Positions 26,380 through 39,191 are shown, counted from the stretch's first letter. The stretch is DNA of 64,000 nucleotides from Hyphomicrobiales bacterium (GCA_002709005.1 PAPH01000023.1:1-64000), one strand, 5' to 3'. The notes: generated by a model not told the origin, from the letters alone. Numbers and translations: made by a program.

Positions 26380-26877
26380 CTAGCCGCCCGCGGTCTCACA
26401 GCTCAGTCCGGTCTCCTCGCCGGCACGGCAGGAATAGCGCAGCGTCGCTTCCGCCTTGCCGCCGGCGAGCGGCAGGGTGAGCCGCGTGCGGCCGGCTTCG
26501 CTGGCGCACCACAGCGCTTCCACCGGCATCCGGTCATCGGTGGCGTTCATCAGGTTGAAAACGCCGGTGTCGGGATCGTGCCACAGCGTCAGCGCCAGTT
26601 CTTCACCGGGCGCGACCTGGCCGAGCTTGTCGGAATACCAGTGCGCCAGCGCCGCCTCGCAATTGAGCGCCACGCCGGTGTCGTTGGTGACCGTGACCTT
26701 TACAGGATCGGCACCTTCGGTCCCGTGAATGATGCCTGAATAAGGCACATAAGCTCCGCTCCCGGCGCTTGCCGGGGGCGAACCAAGCCCAGCAGACAGG
26801 GCGACAAAAACAACAAAATGTCTGCCGACCGCTTTCGTCTTCTGTTTGGAAACCGACAACCATTGTGGGAACAACAT
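26380..26877 (-). CDS. Small secreted protein of unknown function
   Basis: I do not recognise this protein. About 165 residues with a likely Sec signal: basic start (KQKTKAVGRH), hydrophobic stretch FVVFVALSAGLG and a cut after ASA near residue 38. The mature part has three cysteines (ALNCEAALAHW, ALWCASEAG, and RYSC/LSC near the end), so disulfides are possible. It lies alone on the minus strand inside the plus-strand B6 locus. If ATG 26877 is used, its start codon overlaps that of the divergent BMP gene at 26876; a TTG at 26859 is the alternative. A B6-related periplasmic role is only suggested by location. Confidence 0.55.
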   Translation of the reverse strand: MLFPQWLSVSKQKTKAVGRHFVVFVALSAGLGSPPASAGSGAYVPYSGIIHGTEGADPVKVTVTNDTGVALNCEAALAHWYSDKLGQVAPGEELALTLWHDPDTGVFNLMNATDDRMPVEALWCASEAGRTRLTLPLAGGKAEATLRYSCRAGEETGLSCETAGG

Positions 26878-27892
26878 GATGAAAAACCTACTTATTTCTG
26901 CCGCGCTCAGCGTGGTCCTAGCAGCCCCGGCCTTCGCCGCCGAGGTAGATACCATAGCCATTCTTACTCCGGAACAAGGAAGTGACTTCGGCTGGAACCA
27001 GCAGGGCGTCGATGCGGCCAAGGCTGCCGGAGAGGCAACCGGCGTCGAAGTCATCGTCGCCGAAGGTCTCGGCTACGGTGACGTCCGCGCGCCCATGCGC
27101 GAACTGGTGGCCGATGGTGCCGATCTCCTGATCGCCCATGCCAGCGGCTACAACACCGCCGGCCCGGAAATCGCCGAGGAGACAGGCGTGGCCGTCGCCA
27201 TCGTCGACAGCCCCGACGCGCTCGTGGCCGGCAAGGTCGCCGACTACACCCTGTCGGGCCATGAAGGCGCCTATCTCGCCGGACGCCTCGCCGCCAAGAT
27301 GACCTCGACCGGTGCCGTCGGTATCGTCGTCTCCGGTGAGCCACCATCCTGGAACTCGCAGTCGGCCGGTTTCGCCGAGGGCGTGAAGGCTGAAAATCCG
27401 GATGTGAAGATCCTCTATTCGGTCATCGGCCCGGCCGCCTATTCGGATGCCGCCGGCGGCAACCGCGTCACCACCTCGGTCATCGCGGCCGGCGCCGACA
27501 TCATCTTCGGCCAGGGCAACGGCTCGAGCTTCGGCATGATCCAGGCGGTGGAATCCAACAAGGCGACCGATGGTTCGGACGTGCTGTTCATCGACGTGAT
27601 CGGCGACAAGTCCTCGATCGACAAGGGTCACCTCCTGACCTCGGTTCTGTGGGACATGACCCCGGTCTACACCGCGATGATCGAGGACCTGAAGGCCGAC
27701 AAGTTCGGCACCCACGGCTACTCGATCGGCCTGGCCGACGATTCCGTCAAGCTGATCAAGACCACGCAGGTCGACGAAAAAGCCTGGGAAGAAGTGATGG
27801 CGCTGCGTGAGCAGATCATCTCCGGGGACATCAAGGTCGAGCCGAAGTTCCAGGCCGAAGATGTCCGCGCCCTGGTCACCGTGGCCGAGTGA
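26876..27892 (+). CDS. BMP-family ABC transporter substrate-binding protein (B6 locus)
   Basis: A 338-residue periplasmic binding protein of the basic membrane protein/PnrA family, which mostly binds nucleosides. The signal MMKNLLISAALSVVLAAPAFAA lacks a lipobox cysteine, so the protein is soluble. DFGWNQQGVDAA, HASGYNTAGPEIAEE and IFGQGNGSSFGMIQA correspond to the ligand-pocket loops of the family. It begins a four-gene transporter operon placed between B6 dehydrogenase and lactonase genes. Pyridoxine or pyridoxal, aromatic N-heterocycles with hydroxymethyl groups, are plausible ligands; that is inference from context. Confidence 0.85.
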   Translation: MMKNLLISAALSVVLAAPAFAAEVDTIAILTPEQGSDFGWNQQGVDAAKAAGEATGVEVIVAEGLGYGDVRAPMRELVADGADLLIAHASGYNTAGPEIAEETGVAVAIVDSPDALVAGKVADYTLSGHEGAYLAGRLAAKMTSTGAVGIVVSGEPPSWNSQSAGFAEGVKAENPDVKILYSVIGPAAYSDAAGGNRVTTSVIAAGADIIFGQGNGSSFGMIQAVESNKATDGSDVLFIDVIGDKSSIDKGHLLTSVLWDMTPVYTAMIEDLKADKFGTHGYSIGLADDSVKLIKTTQVDEKAWEEVMALREQIISGDIKVEPKFQAEDVRALVTVAE

Positions 27893-29502
27893 GCAAATCC
27901 GTGGCACTTGCAACGGAAAATCCGACAAACCTGTCCCCGGAAACGGGGACAGGCGTCATCGGCGTGCACGGCGTGACCAAGCGCTTTCCGGGCGTGATCG
28001 CGGTCAATAACGTGTCGCTCGCCTTTCATCCGGGCGAGGTTCATGTCCTGCTCGGTGAGAACGGTGCCGGCAAATCGACGCTTGTGGGCATTCTTTCGGG
28101 ACTTCAGGAGCCCGACGAGGGCTACCTGACGCTCAACGGAGAGAAAACGCGGCTGGCCAGCCCCTCGGCCAGTCTCGACGCCGGTATCAGCACTGTCTTC
28201 CAGCACTCCATGCTGGTGCCGACTCTGACCGTTCTGGAAAACCTGACACTGGGCGCGCCCTGGTACGAGCGCCCGCCCCGCGCCCGGATCGCGGCGCGGA
28301 TGGAAGAACTCAAACGCGAATTCGCGCTGTCGCTGCCGCTCGACGCAATAACCGGCGAACTCTCGCTCGGTCAGCAGCAGCAGATCGAGATCGCCCGCGC
28401 GCTTCTGCGCGACAGCAAGGTGCTGATCCTCGACGAGGCGACCTCGATGCTCACGCCGCAGGGAGCGCAGGAGCTCGGCCAGCGCATGCAGCAGCTCGTC
28501 AAGAGCGGACTGGCGGTGATCTTCATCACCCACAAGCTCGCCGAGGCCTATCGCTACGGCAACCGTATTTCCGTTCTCAAGCAGGGCGCGCTCGCCGGCG
28601 AACTGGGTCCTGAAGAACTCAAATCCATGAACGAGGAACAGGCCGTCGAGGAGATCGTGCGCCTGATGTTCGGCCGCGAGGCCGGCGCCACCTCCACCGA
28701 GCACCGCGCCAGCAGCGCGCGCGAGGAAACGGTGCTGAAGGTGGAGAACCTCTCGACCCAGGGCGATGCCGACGTGATCGGCCTCCAGGATATTTCCCTG
28801 AGCTTGCGCGCCGGAGAAATCCTTGGCGTCGCCGGGATCGACGGCAACGGGCAGAAGCAACTCGCCGAGGCGCTTGCCGGCCAGCGGCCCCTCGCATCCG
28901 GCCGCGTCGAACTCGACGCCGAAGACATCACCCGCGCCTCCGTCGCGCAGCGCCGGCTCAAGGGGCTTCGCTACCTGACGGACGACCGGCTCGAGGAAGG
29001 CTCGGTCGCAGCCTTCCCGATCTCCGAGAACACCGTTCTGAAAGATATCGGCCAGCCGCCCTTCTGGATAAACGGCATCGAGCGACCCTCGCTCATTGCC
29101 CGGCACGCGCGCGACCTGATCACGAAGTTCTCGGTTCGCACGCCTGGCGAGACGACGCCGATCGGCCGGCTTTCCGGCGGCAACATCCAGAAGGTGCTTC
29201 TCGGCCGCGAACTCTCCGGCGAGGCGCGTGTGGTCGTCTTCAACAAGCCGACCTATGGGCTGGACCTTCAGAACATCGACACCTCACGCCAGCGCATCGC
29301 CGACATCGCCGGACGCGGCATGGGCGTCGTCCTCATCTCCACCGATCTCGACGAACTGATGGCGCTGTCGGACCGGATCGCGGTGATGGAGGGCGGCCGG
29401 ATCCGCGGCGTCGTCGAAAACGACGGAACCGGCGAGGCGCTGCGCCTGCGTATCGGCCGCATGATGGCCGGCGAGGAAGAAAACAGACAGGCGACGGAAT
29501 GA
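27889..29502 (+). CDS. ABC transporter ATPase, double-domain nucleoside/sugar type (B6 locus)
   Basis: A 537-residue ATPase with two nucleotide-binding domains. The first has GENGAGKST near residue 58, signature LSLGQQQQIEIARAL and Walker B VLILDEATS. The second half has the relaxed GIDGNGQKQ loop, signature LSGGNIQKVLLGREL and a degenerate Walker B VVVFNKPTYGLD, so only the first site is likely to hydrolyse ATP well. The GTG start overlaps the binding-protein stop. Partners are the permeases at 29499 and 30610. Confidence 0.88.
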   Translation: MSKSVALATENPTNLSPETGTGVIGVHGVTKRFPGVIAVNNVSLAFHPGEVHVLLGENGAGKSTLVGILSGLQEPDEGYLTLNGEKTRLASPSASLDAGISTVFQHSMLVPTLTVLENLTLGAPWYERPPRARIAARMEELKREFALSLPLDAITGELSLGQQQQIEIARALLRDSKVLILDEATSMLTPQGAQELGQRMQQLVKSGLAVIFITHKLAEAYRYGNRISVLKQGALAGELGPEELKSMNEEQAVEEIVRLMFGREAGATSTEHRASSAREETVLKVENLSTQGDADVIGLQDISLSLRAGEILGVAGIDGNGQKQLAEALAGQRPLASGRVELDAEDITRASVAQRRLKGLRYLTDDRLEEGSVAAFPISENTVLKDIGQPPFWINGIERPSLIARHARDLITKFSVRTPGETTPIGRLSGGNIQKVLLGRELSGEARVVVFNKPTYGLDLQNIDTSRQRIADIAGRGMGVVLISTDLDELMALSDRIAVMEGGRIRGVVENDGTGEALRLRIGRMMAGEEENRQATE

Positions 29503-30608
29503 GCATGGTAGACGATGTGAATCCCAGTTCGGTAGACCCTGAGGCCAACGCGGCGGATAGCGCCGGCGTGGTGACGGAGCGGAGCGCGTTCCAGCGTGTC
29601 CTGACGGTCACCGTCGGCCCGATCGTGGCAGCTTTCCTGCTGTCGGCGATCATCCTGATGCTGGTGGGCGTCAACCCGCTCACCTATTACGGCTACATTC
29701 TCGAACGCTCGCTGTTCTCGGGTCTCGGGCTTGAGCAGACGGCGACCCGGATGGCACCGCTTCTGTTCCTCGTGGCCAGCCTGATCATCGCCTTCAGGGC
29801 GGGGATCTGGAATCTCGGCACCGATGGACAGTTCCTGCTCGGCGCCGTCATCTCGGCGGCCACCGCTCCGCTGCTCGTTGGGGTGCTGCCGGGCTGGGCC
29901 GTGCTCGTTGTCGGTTTCGCGCTCGCCGCCCTTGTCGGTGCGGTCTGGTCGATCATTCCGGCGCTGCTCAAGGCCTATCAGGGCGTCAACGAGATCATCA
30001 CCACGCTGATGATGTCCTTCCTCGGCGTGCTGCTGGCCTCCACGCTGGTCAAGCTGGTCTTCCGCGACCCGACGACCACCGTGCCGCAGACCCGAACCCT
30101 GCCGGTTGCCGACCGCCTGCCGCGCCTGTTCGAGACCTCGATCTCGAGCGGGCTGATCTGGGGCCTGATCGCTGTTGTGCTGGTCCATCTGATGATGACC
30201 AGGACCTCCTTCGGCCTGCGGCTCAGAATGGTCGGCGCCAACCCCGCCGCAGCAACCCATGCGGGCCTCTCCGTCCCGCTTCTGACCCTTGCGACGTTCG
30301 GCCTGTCGGCCGGCTTTGCCGGGCTGGCCGGAGCCTCCGAAATTCTCGGCGTTGCCGGCAATGTCCGCGCCAACTGGAATCCGGCCTATGGCCTGATGGT
30401 CATTCCGCTCGTCTTCCTTGCAAGGTTCCACGGCATAGGCGCCATCGTGCTGGTCTTCTTCTACTCGGCACTGATGATCGGCAGCGAGAGTGCCGCCCGG
30501 CGTCTCGGCGTGCCGCAGGATTTCACGCTGGTGCTCGTCGCCAGCCTGCTGATCTGCCTCGGCCTCGGCGAATATATCGACCAGCACAAGCGGAAGAAGG
30601 AGCGCTGA
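29499..30608 (+). CDS. ABC transporter permease, BMP/nucleoside type 1 (B6 locus)
   Basis: A 369-residue membrane protein of the branched-chain-type permease superfamily with about nine to ten hydrophobic segments. FRAGIWNLGTDGQFLLGA and GVNEIITTLMMSFLG are hallmark blocks of the YufP-like nucleoside permeases. The N-terminal 40 residues are polar and variable. It overlaps the ATPase gene by four bases and is followed one base later by the second permease gene. Confidence 0.87.
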   Translation: MSMVDDVNPSSVDPEANAADSAGVVTERSAFQRVLTVTVGPIVAAFLLSAIILMLVGVNPLTYYGYILERSLFSGLGLEQTATRMAPLLFLVASLIIAFRAGIWNLGTDGQFLLGAVISAATAPLLVGVLPGWAVLVVGFALAALVGAVWSIIPALLKAYQGVNEIITTLMMSFLGVLLASTLVKLVFRDPTTTVPQTRTLPVADRLPRLFETSISSGLIWGLIAVVLVHLMMTRTSFGLRLRMVGANPAAATHAGLSVPLLTLATFGLSAGFAGLAGASEILGVAGNVRANWNPAYGLMVIPLVFLARFHGIGAIVLVFFYSALMIGSESAARRLGVPQDFTLVLVASLLICLGLGEYIDQHKRKKER

Positions 30609-32414
<1,806 letters not shown>

Positions 32415-32424
32415 GGAGAGCCCG

Positions 32425-34387
<1,963 letters not shown>

Positions 34388-34462
34388 CGAAAAACCGGCT
34401 TGAGACGGCGGGCATGGCACCCCCCCATCCGTCATGTCCGCCGTCGCTTAAGCATTAAAAAG

Positions 34463-34498
34463 AACCGGCCGGCAATCCGAAAGGAATGCCGGCCGGTT
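34463..34498. terminator. Bidirectional rho-independent terminator
   Basis: Perfect 12-base arms AACCGGCCGGCA and TGCCGGCCGGTT enclose a 12-base loop between the convergent ends of the B6 operon (34387) and the NMT1-type transporter operon (34521). On the minus strand the stem is followed by TCTTTTTAAT, on the plus strand by TCGTTTAA, so it can stop both transcripts. Confidence 0.85.
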
Positions 34499-34520
34499 TC
34501 GTTTAAGCGGGTTGACGCGC

Positions 34521-35474
34521 TTATTCGGCCGGGGACCAGACGAGGCTGTCGAGATCCTCGGTTTCGTTGAGGATGCCTTCCTTTTTCGCCGCCTCCACCC
34601 AGAACTGAATCTCGGAAGGCGGAACCTCGGTTTCCCAACTGCCGAGGTTCATCGCCTCGATGGCGCTTGCCGGGATTTTCGTGTGCTCGCCGATCGTCTT
34701 GCGGGCGACGGCGGGATCGGCATTGAAGTCGTCGATCGCGCGGTTGACGGCCTTGACGAAGCCCTTGACGATATCCGGGTTCTCCTCGACGTAGGGCAGC
34801 ATGGCGACGATGCCCGAGAGCACGACCGGCGACTTCACGTCAGTGAAATAGTGGCCAAGCACGTTGGCGCCCTGTTCCTTGCCGAAAGTGACGAAGGGTT
34901 CGACCGCGCCGACCGCGGCCACCGTGTCGTTCCTGAGCGCCGGCAGCATGTCCGGGAACGGAATTTCGCGGAAGGTCACCTTGTCGATATCGACATCGTT
35001 CTTGCGAAGCCATTCGCGCATCATCGTCCAGTCGGTGTTGTAGCTCAGATTGGTCGCGACCGCCTTGCCTTCGAGATCCTTGGGGGTCTTGATGTCCGGA
35101 TTGGTGGTCAGAACCGCGTGAACCGGGTTCTCCGTGCTCTGCGAGAAGTTGAACGAGACATAGGTGACCGGCAGCCCGCCCTTGCGGGCGTTGAGGACGC
35201 CAAGCGCATCGGAGATGCCGAACTGCAGCGCGCCGGACTGGAGCGCCGGGATGATCTGCCCGCCGCCGGCCATCGGAACGAGTTCGACCTCGAGGTTCTC
35301 GTCGGCGAAGTAACCGGCATCCTGCGCGCGCCAGAAATAGGAATAGACGCCGACCGGAAGGTAGCCGACCTTGAGTTTCGTGGTGTCGGCCAGTGCCGCG
35401 TGCGGCAGGCCGAGCGAGGCAAGCGCCGAACCGGCCGCAAACAGCGCGGCGGTCGCCAGATTCTTGAGTTTCAT
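34521..35474 (-). CDS. NMT1/THI5-like ABC substrate-binding protein
   Basis: A 317-residue periplasmic receptor of the SsuA/ThiY/TauA superfamily. A Sec signal (MKLKNLATAALFAAGSALASLGLPHAALA) is cut near residue 29, and KLKVGYLPVGVYSYFW begins the first lobe. ATG 35474 has AGGAG well placed; an in-frame ATG at 35534 overlaps the ATPase stop but would bury the signal. Relatives bind sulfonates, nitrate or the thiamine pyrimidine HMP. HMP resembles pyridoxine, and the operon sits between B6 genes and a GntR paralogue, so a B6 vitamer is a fair guess. Confidence 0.83.
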   Translation of the reverse strand: MKLKNLATAALFAAGSALASLGLPHAALADTTKLKVGYLPVGVYSYFWRAQDAGYFADENLEVELVPMAGGGQIIPALQSGALQFGISDALGVLNARKGGLPVTYVSFNFSQSTENPVHAVLTTNPDIKTPKDLEGKAVATNLSYNTDWTMMREWLRKNDVDIDKVTFREIPFPDMLPALRNDTVAAVGAVEPFVTFGKEQGANVLGHYFTDVKSPVVLSGIVAMLPYVEENPDIVKGFVKAVNRAIDDFNADPAVARKTIGEHTKIPASAIEAMNLGSWETEVPPSEIQFWVEAAKKEGILNETEDLDSLVWSPAE

Positions 35475-35530
35475 GTTCCCAACTCCTGTTGTTTCGATTT
35501 CATCGGTTCGTTTTTGTTTTTCTTTTTGGC

Positions 35531-36292
35531 TCATTGCGCCTGCTGGCGGACGAGCGTGTAGACCTTGTGCCTGAGATGCAGGAATTCCGGCGTTTCCTTG
35601 GTGGTGAGCTGATCGCGCGGGCGCGGCAGGTCGATCGCGATCTCCTCGACGACGCTCGCCGGGCGGGTGGACAGCACCACCACCTTGTCGGCCATGAAGA
35701 CGGCTTCATCGATGTCGTGGGTGACGAGCAACGCCGAGAGCGACATGCGCTCGCAGATGTCCATGACGAGATCCTGAAGATCTATACGCGTTTGCGCGTC
35801 GACCGATGCGAAGGGCTCGTCGAGCAGCAGCAGCCGGGGCGCGGAGACGATGGAACGCGCCAGCGCGCAGCGCTGCTGCATGCCGCCGGACAGTTGCCAG
35901 GGATAGAGATCGGCGGCGTGGCCGAGCTTGACGGCGTCGAGCGCTTCGGCGACCCGCCCGTCACGTTCGCCCTTGCCGACGTCGCGCAAACCGAGGGCGA
36001 CGTTGCGGCGGACCGAAAGCCAGGGAAAGAGGCTGCGGTTGTAATCCTGGAAGACGATGGAGAGCCAGGGCGGCGGATCGTCGAAGGTCCGGCCTTCATG
36101 GAACACGACGCCGCTGTCTGGCGCCATCAGCGCGGAGATGCAGCGCAGCATCGTCGTCTTGCCGCAGCCGGACGGCCCGACAATGGCGAGAAACTCGTTC
36201 GCCTGTTGCTTGAACGTGACGTCGCGAAGGATTTGAGCGTCGGCCGCATAGGCCTTCGAGACCCCTTCCATCGAAAGTAACGGCGTGCTCAT
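35531..36292 (-). CDS. ABC transporter ATP-binding protein, SsuB/TauB-like
   Basis: A 253-residue ATPase: Walker A GPSGCGKTTM near residue 39, Q-loop in FQDYNRSLFPWLSV, signature LSGGMQQRCALARSI near 135, Walker B RLLLLDEPFASVD, and switch His in VTHDIDEA. It energises the importer formed with the two permeases encoded upstream. The SsuB/TauB/ThiZ group uses such single-domain ATPases as homodimers. Confidence 0.9.
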   Translation of the reverse strand: MSTPLLSMEGVSKAYAADAQILRDVTFKQQANEFLAIVGPSGCGKTTMLRCISALMAPDSGVVFHEGRTFDDPPPWLSIVFQDYNRSLFPWLSVRRNVALGLRDVGKGERDGRVAEALDAVKLGHAADLYPWQLSGGMQQRCALARSIVSAPRLLLLDEPFASVDAQTRIDLQDLVMDICERMSLSALLVTHDIDEAVFMADKVVVLSTRPASVVEEIAIDLPRPRDQLTTKETPEFLHLRHKVYTLVRQQAQ

Positions 36293-36307
36293 GTCGTCTC
36301 TCCGGTC

Positions 36308-37093
36308 TTATGTACGGGCGTCCGCCAGCCCGCGCCAGCCGCGGTGCCATGCGAGAACGCGTCTTTCGATTGCAAGCAGGGCCAGCGTGAGAATGAGGCC
36401 GATCGTGCCGAGCATCAGCACCCCCGCATAGACGTTGGCGGTCTGGAACAGGCGCTGGTTGCGCAGGATGTAGAAGCCGAGCCCGTCATTGGCGGCGATC
36501 AGTTCGGAGATCACCATCATCACCAGACCGATCGACAGCGCGATGCGCACGCCTGCGAAGATCGAGGGCAGCGCGCCGGGAAGGACGACGCGGAACAGTT
36601 TCTCGGCGAGCGAGAATTTCAGGATCCGGGCGACGTCGAGCAGCATGGCGTTGCCGCGCCGCGCGCCGTCGATCGCCGCGAGCAGGACCGGAAAGACAGA
36701 CCCGAATGCGATGACGAAGATCCGCATCGTGTCGGTGGCGCCGAACAGGAGAAGGGCCGCGGGAAGGATCGCCACTGTCGGCACGAAGCGCAGATATTCG
36801 AGCACAGGACGGATCCAGGGGTCGAGCCAGCGCAGATAGCCGAGCGCGATCCCGGCGACGGTTCCGAGGAGGACGGCGACACCGAAACCGACGCCCAGCC
36901 TGTAAAGGCTCGGAAAGACGATCGCCAGAAAATTGCCGGGCTCAAGCAGCGACAAATAGGCGAGCGCCACCGGCTTGAGCGGCGGGAGATAGGGCGCGGG
37001 ATGACTGACCGCGGCCCATTGCCAGAGAGCGAGCAGGAGGATGACGGTGGCTGACTGCCACAGGAGGGCGCGCAGGCGGATATCCCTAGCCAT
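36308..37093 (-). CDS. ABC transporter permease, SsuC/ThiX-like (second copy)
   Basis: A 261-residue permease with about six membrane segments; the EAA-like region reads AARRGNAMLLDVARIL..EKLFRVVLPGALPSIFAG. ATG 37093 overlaps the end of the upstream permease gene by eight bases; an in-frame ATG further upstream lies inside that gene. Having two different permease genes rather than one homodimer is less usual for this family. Confidence 0.85.
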   Translation of the reverse strand: MARDIRLRALLWQSATVILLLALWQWAAVSHPAPYLPPLKPVALAYLSLLEPGNFLAIVFPSLYRLGVGFGVAVLLGTVAGIALGYLRWLDPWIRPVLEYLRFVPTVAILPAALLLFGATDTMRIFVIAFGSVFPVLLAAIDGARRGNAMLLDVARILKFSLAEKLFRVVLPGALPSIFAGVRIALSIGLVMMVISELIAANDGLGFYILRNQRLFQTANVYAGVLMLGTIGLILTLALLAIERRVLAWHRGWRGLADART

Positions 37094-37892
37094 CCCGGTT
37101 CTCCGGGCTCCAGGGAAGGAGGAGGCGCTCGAGGGCAATGAAGAGAGCGTTGACCAGGTAGCCGAAAATGCCGGTGACCAGGATGCCGCCCCACATTTCC
37201 GCGGTCAGACCGTTGAGGCGCACGTTCTCGATATAGAATCCGATGCCCGGCCGGCCGGTGAGCATCTCGACGGTGATGGCGAGCACCAGCGCGATGGCCG
37301 CGGCGGTGCGGATGCCGGTCGCGATATAGGGAAGGCTCGCGGGAAGCAGAATGCGCATCAGAAGCTCGGCACGCCCGAAGCCGAGTACCCTGCCCGTTTC
37401 CAGATAGCGCGGGTCGATGCTCTCAACGCCCGCCTTGGTCGAGAACAGCACCGGCCAGACGGCGGCGAAGACGATCATGAACAGCTGCATCGACGTTCCG
37501 ATGCCGAGCACCAGAAGCGCTACCGGAATGAGCGCCACAGAGGGAATGGGACGGAGGAATTCAAGGATCGGCCGGGTGGCGAGTTCGAGACCGGGAAGCA
37601 TCGCCAGCGCTATACCGGCCGCAATTCCGATCACCGTGGCGAGCGCCAGGCCCGAAATCCACGAGCGCAGCGTTTCGAGAAGGGCCAGGGACATGTCGCC
37701 CTCTGTGAGGCCGTTGAAGGCCGCGCCCAGAACATCGATGACGGCGGGAAGATCGCGCTTGTCGATGAAGCCGGTCTGCCGGACCAGTTCCCAGGCCGCG
37801 AAGGCAACGAGAACGCCGAGAATTCCCTTGAGAACCGCTACCAGTCCTTCCGGAGCCTTCATGCCGCCGCCTGCCCCGCTCACCGCGCTCAT
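37086..37892 (-). CDS. ABC transporter permease, SsuC/ThiX-like (first copy)
   Basis: A 268-residue permease; RYLETGRVLGFGRAELLMRILLPASLPYIATG is its ATPase-contact region. ATG 37892 is chosen because GAAGG lies just upstream and the 70 codons before it read as non-protein sequence in the promoter zone. It is the first gene of the minus-strand operon 37892-34521 and diverges from the GntR gene at 38285. Confidence 0.85.
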   Translation of the reverse strand: MSAVSGAGGGMKAPEGLVAVLKGILGVLVAFAAWELVRQTGFIDKRDLPAVIDVLGAAFNGLTEGDMSLALLETLRSWISGLALATVIGIAAGIALAMLPGLELATRPILEFLRPIPSVALIPVALLVLGIGTSMQLFMIVFAAVWPVLFSTKAGVESIDPRYLETGRVLGFGRAELLMRILLPASLPYIATGIRTAAAIALVLAITVEMLTGRPGIGFYIENVRLNGLTAEMWGGILVTGIFGYLVNALFIALERLLLPWSPENRDG

Positions 37893-38090
37893 GCCTTCTT
37901 GCGCCTCCACGCGGTGTCGCGAGGTCGCCGCCAGGTCGTCCGGGCATCTGGTTCGGGAAGCAGGGAATTCACTGAATTCTCCTTTACCGACGGCATGCCC
38001 TGGATCTCCGACATCGCAGAAAGATTGTCGGATCTCGCCTGGCGCCTGCCGCCTCGGTGGGGTCGATACCGGAAGCAGAACATAGGTAAT

Positions 38091-38151
38091 ATTGTCTGTC
38101 AATCTGATTGACTGATTTGCTGGAGGAAACCACTATGGCCCACGTCAGACA
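38091..38151. promoter_or_regulatory. Candidate GntR operators between NMT1-type transporter operon and GntR gene
   Basis: A perfect 15-base palindrome GTCAATCTGATTGAC lies at 38098-38112, extendable with one mismatch to 21 bases. The word ATTGTCTG (38091-38098) and GTCAGACA (38144-38151) also occur in the other GntR intergenic region, at 16816-16826. Shared words next to two paralogous GntR genes suggest a common operator family. Binding itself is inferred. Confidence 0.55.
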
Positions 38152-38284
38152 GACTGGCGCTCAGCTATCGATAGTGGTGAATAGTTCCGGCTTTCACACG
38201 TCAAACCTATGGACAACGGACAAGATCAACTGAAAGTAGAAGCAGACATGCGCCCGGAGCGGGCCTGAACGATTGCGGGGGGTG

Positions 38285-38944
38285 ATGGAACTGGATTTAC
38301 GGATAACGCGAAAGACGGTTCAGCAGGAGGTTGTCGACAAACTGCGGCAGGCGATCCTCTCCGGCATGTTTCCGCCCGGCCACCGGCTCGTCGAAGGGGA
38401 ACTTTGCGAGGCGCTCGGCGTCAGCAGGTCGTCTCTTCGCGAAGCCCTGCGCAATCTGCAGGCCGAGCATCTTGTCGAGATCATCCCCAATCGAGGGCCG
38501 CAGGTTCCGGTCCTGTCCTGGGAGGACGCGGAGGAAATCTACGAGGTCCGCGAGCTGCTCGAGGGCGAGGCCGCCGCGCGCTGCGCATCGCGAATGAGCG
38601 ACGACTGCATCTCCCAACTGGAAGAACGGCTCGAGGCCTTCCATCGTGCGGTTCTCGATGAGGATGGCGAAGCGCTGACCGAGGCGGCGGCCGCGTTTTA
38701 CGCCGTCATCCTGAGCGGCTGCGGCAACAAGATCATCGTCCAGGTGCAGGCGGGTCTTCTCGCGCGCATCAGCTATCTGCGCACGCGTTCGATGTCGCTT
38801 CCCGGCCGCGCGCGCCGGAGCTACGAGGAGATGCGGGCGATCTACGCGGCCATTGCCGCCCGCGATGAACGGGACGCGAGGAAGGCGGCGATGAAGCACG
38901 TCGCCAATGCCCGCGCATCCGCAAAGCAGACATTTCCGGCCTAG
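38285..38944 (+). CDS. GntR/FadR-family regulator, second B6-locus copy
   Basis: A 219-residue paralogue of the regulator at 16039: both begin with a TVQQE..VDKLR helix, share SRxSLREALR in the recognition region, NRGP after the wing, and RTRSMSL-type sequence in the ligand domain. The C-terminal FCD domain has the usual metal/ligand residues (YEVRELLEGEAA, FYAVILSGCGN). It diverges from the NMT1-type transporter operon, which it probably controls. ATG 38285 is chosen; TTG and GTG codons just upstream are less likely. Confidence 0.85.
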   Translation: MELDLRITRKTVQQEVVDKLRQAILSGMFPPGHRLVEGELCEALGVSRSSLREALRNLQAEHLVEIIPNRGPQVPVLSWEDAEEIYEVRELLEGEAAARCASRMSDDCISQLEERLEAFHRAVLDEDGEALTEAAAAFYAVILSGCGNKIIVQVQAGLLARISYLRTRSMSLPGRARRSYEEMRAIYAAIAARDERDARKAAMKHVANARASAKQTFPA

Positions 38945-39191
38945 GACTCCTCTTCGCTAACGCTTGAGAGGGCATCGCGACGGCGGATTCGGCGCCGACC
39001 CGCGACCACTCTCCAATTTTCCATCCCTCTAGGCGGACGCCGCCGAACCGCGGCACCACCCTGGCCGCCGGAAGGCTATGCCCTTCAATTTGCTTTCGGT
39101 CATGGCGAGGGAATGCCCTTCCCCCGCGCCTGTCGGCGCGCCTCTTTCCGTGTGCGCCATCTCGGAAATTCACAGAAAAGATTTACGTAAC

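Noticed and set aside
38769-39173. Minus-strand frame between the GntR and LacI genes.
   Set aside because: Half of it is the shadow of the GntR gene and the rest lies in the LacI promoter region.
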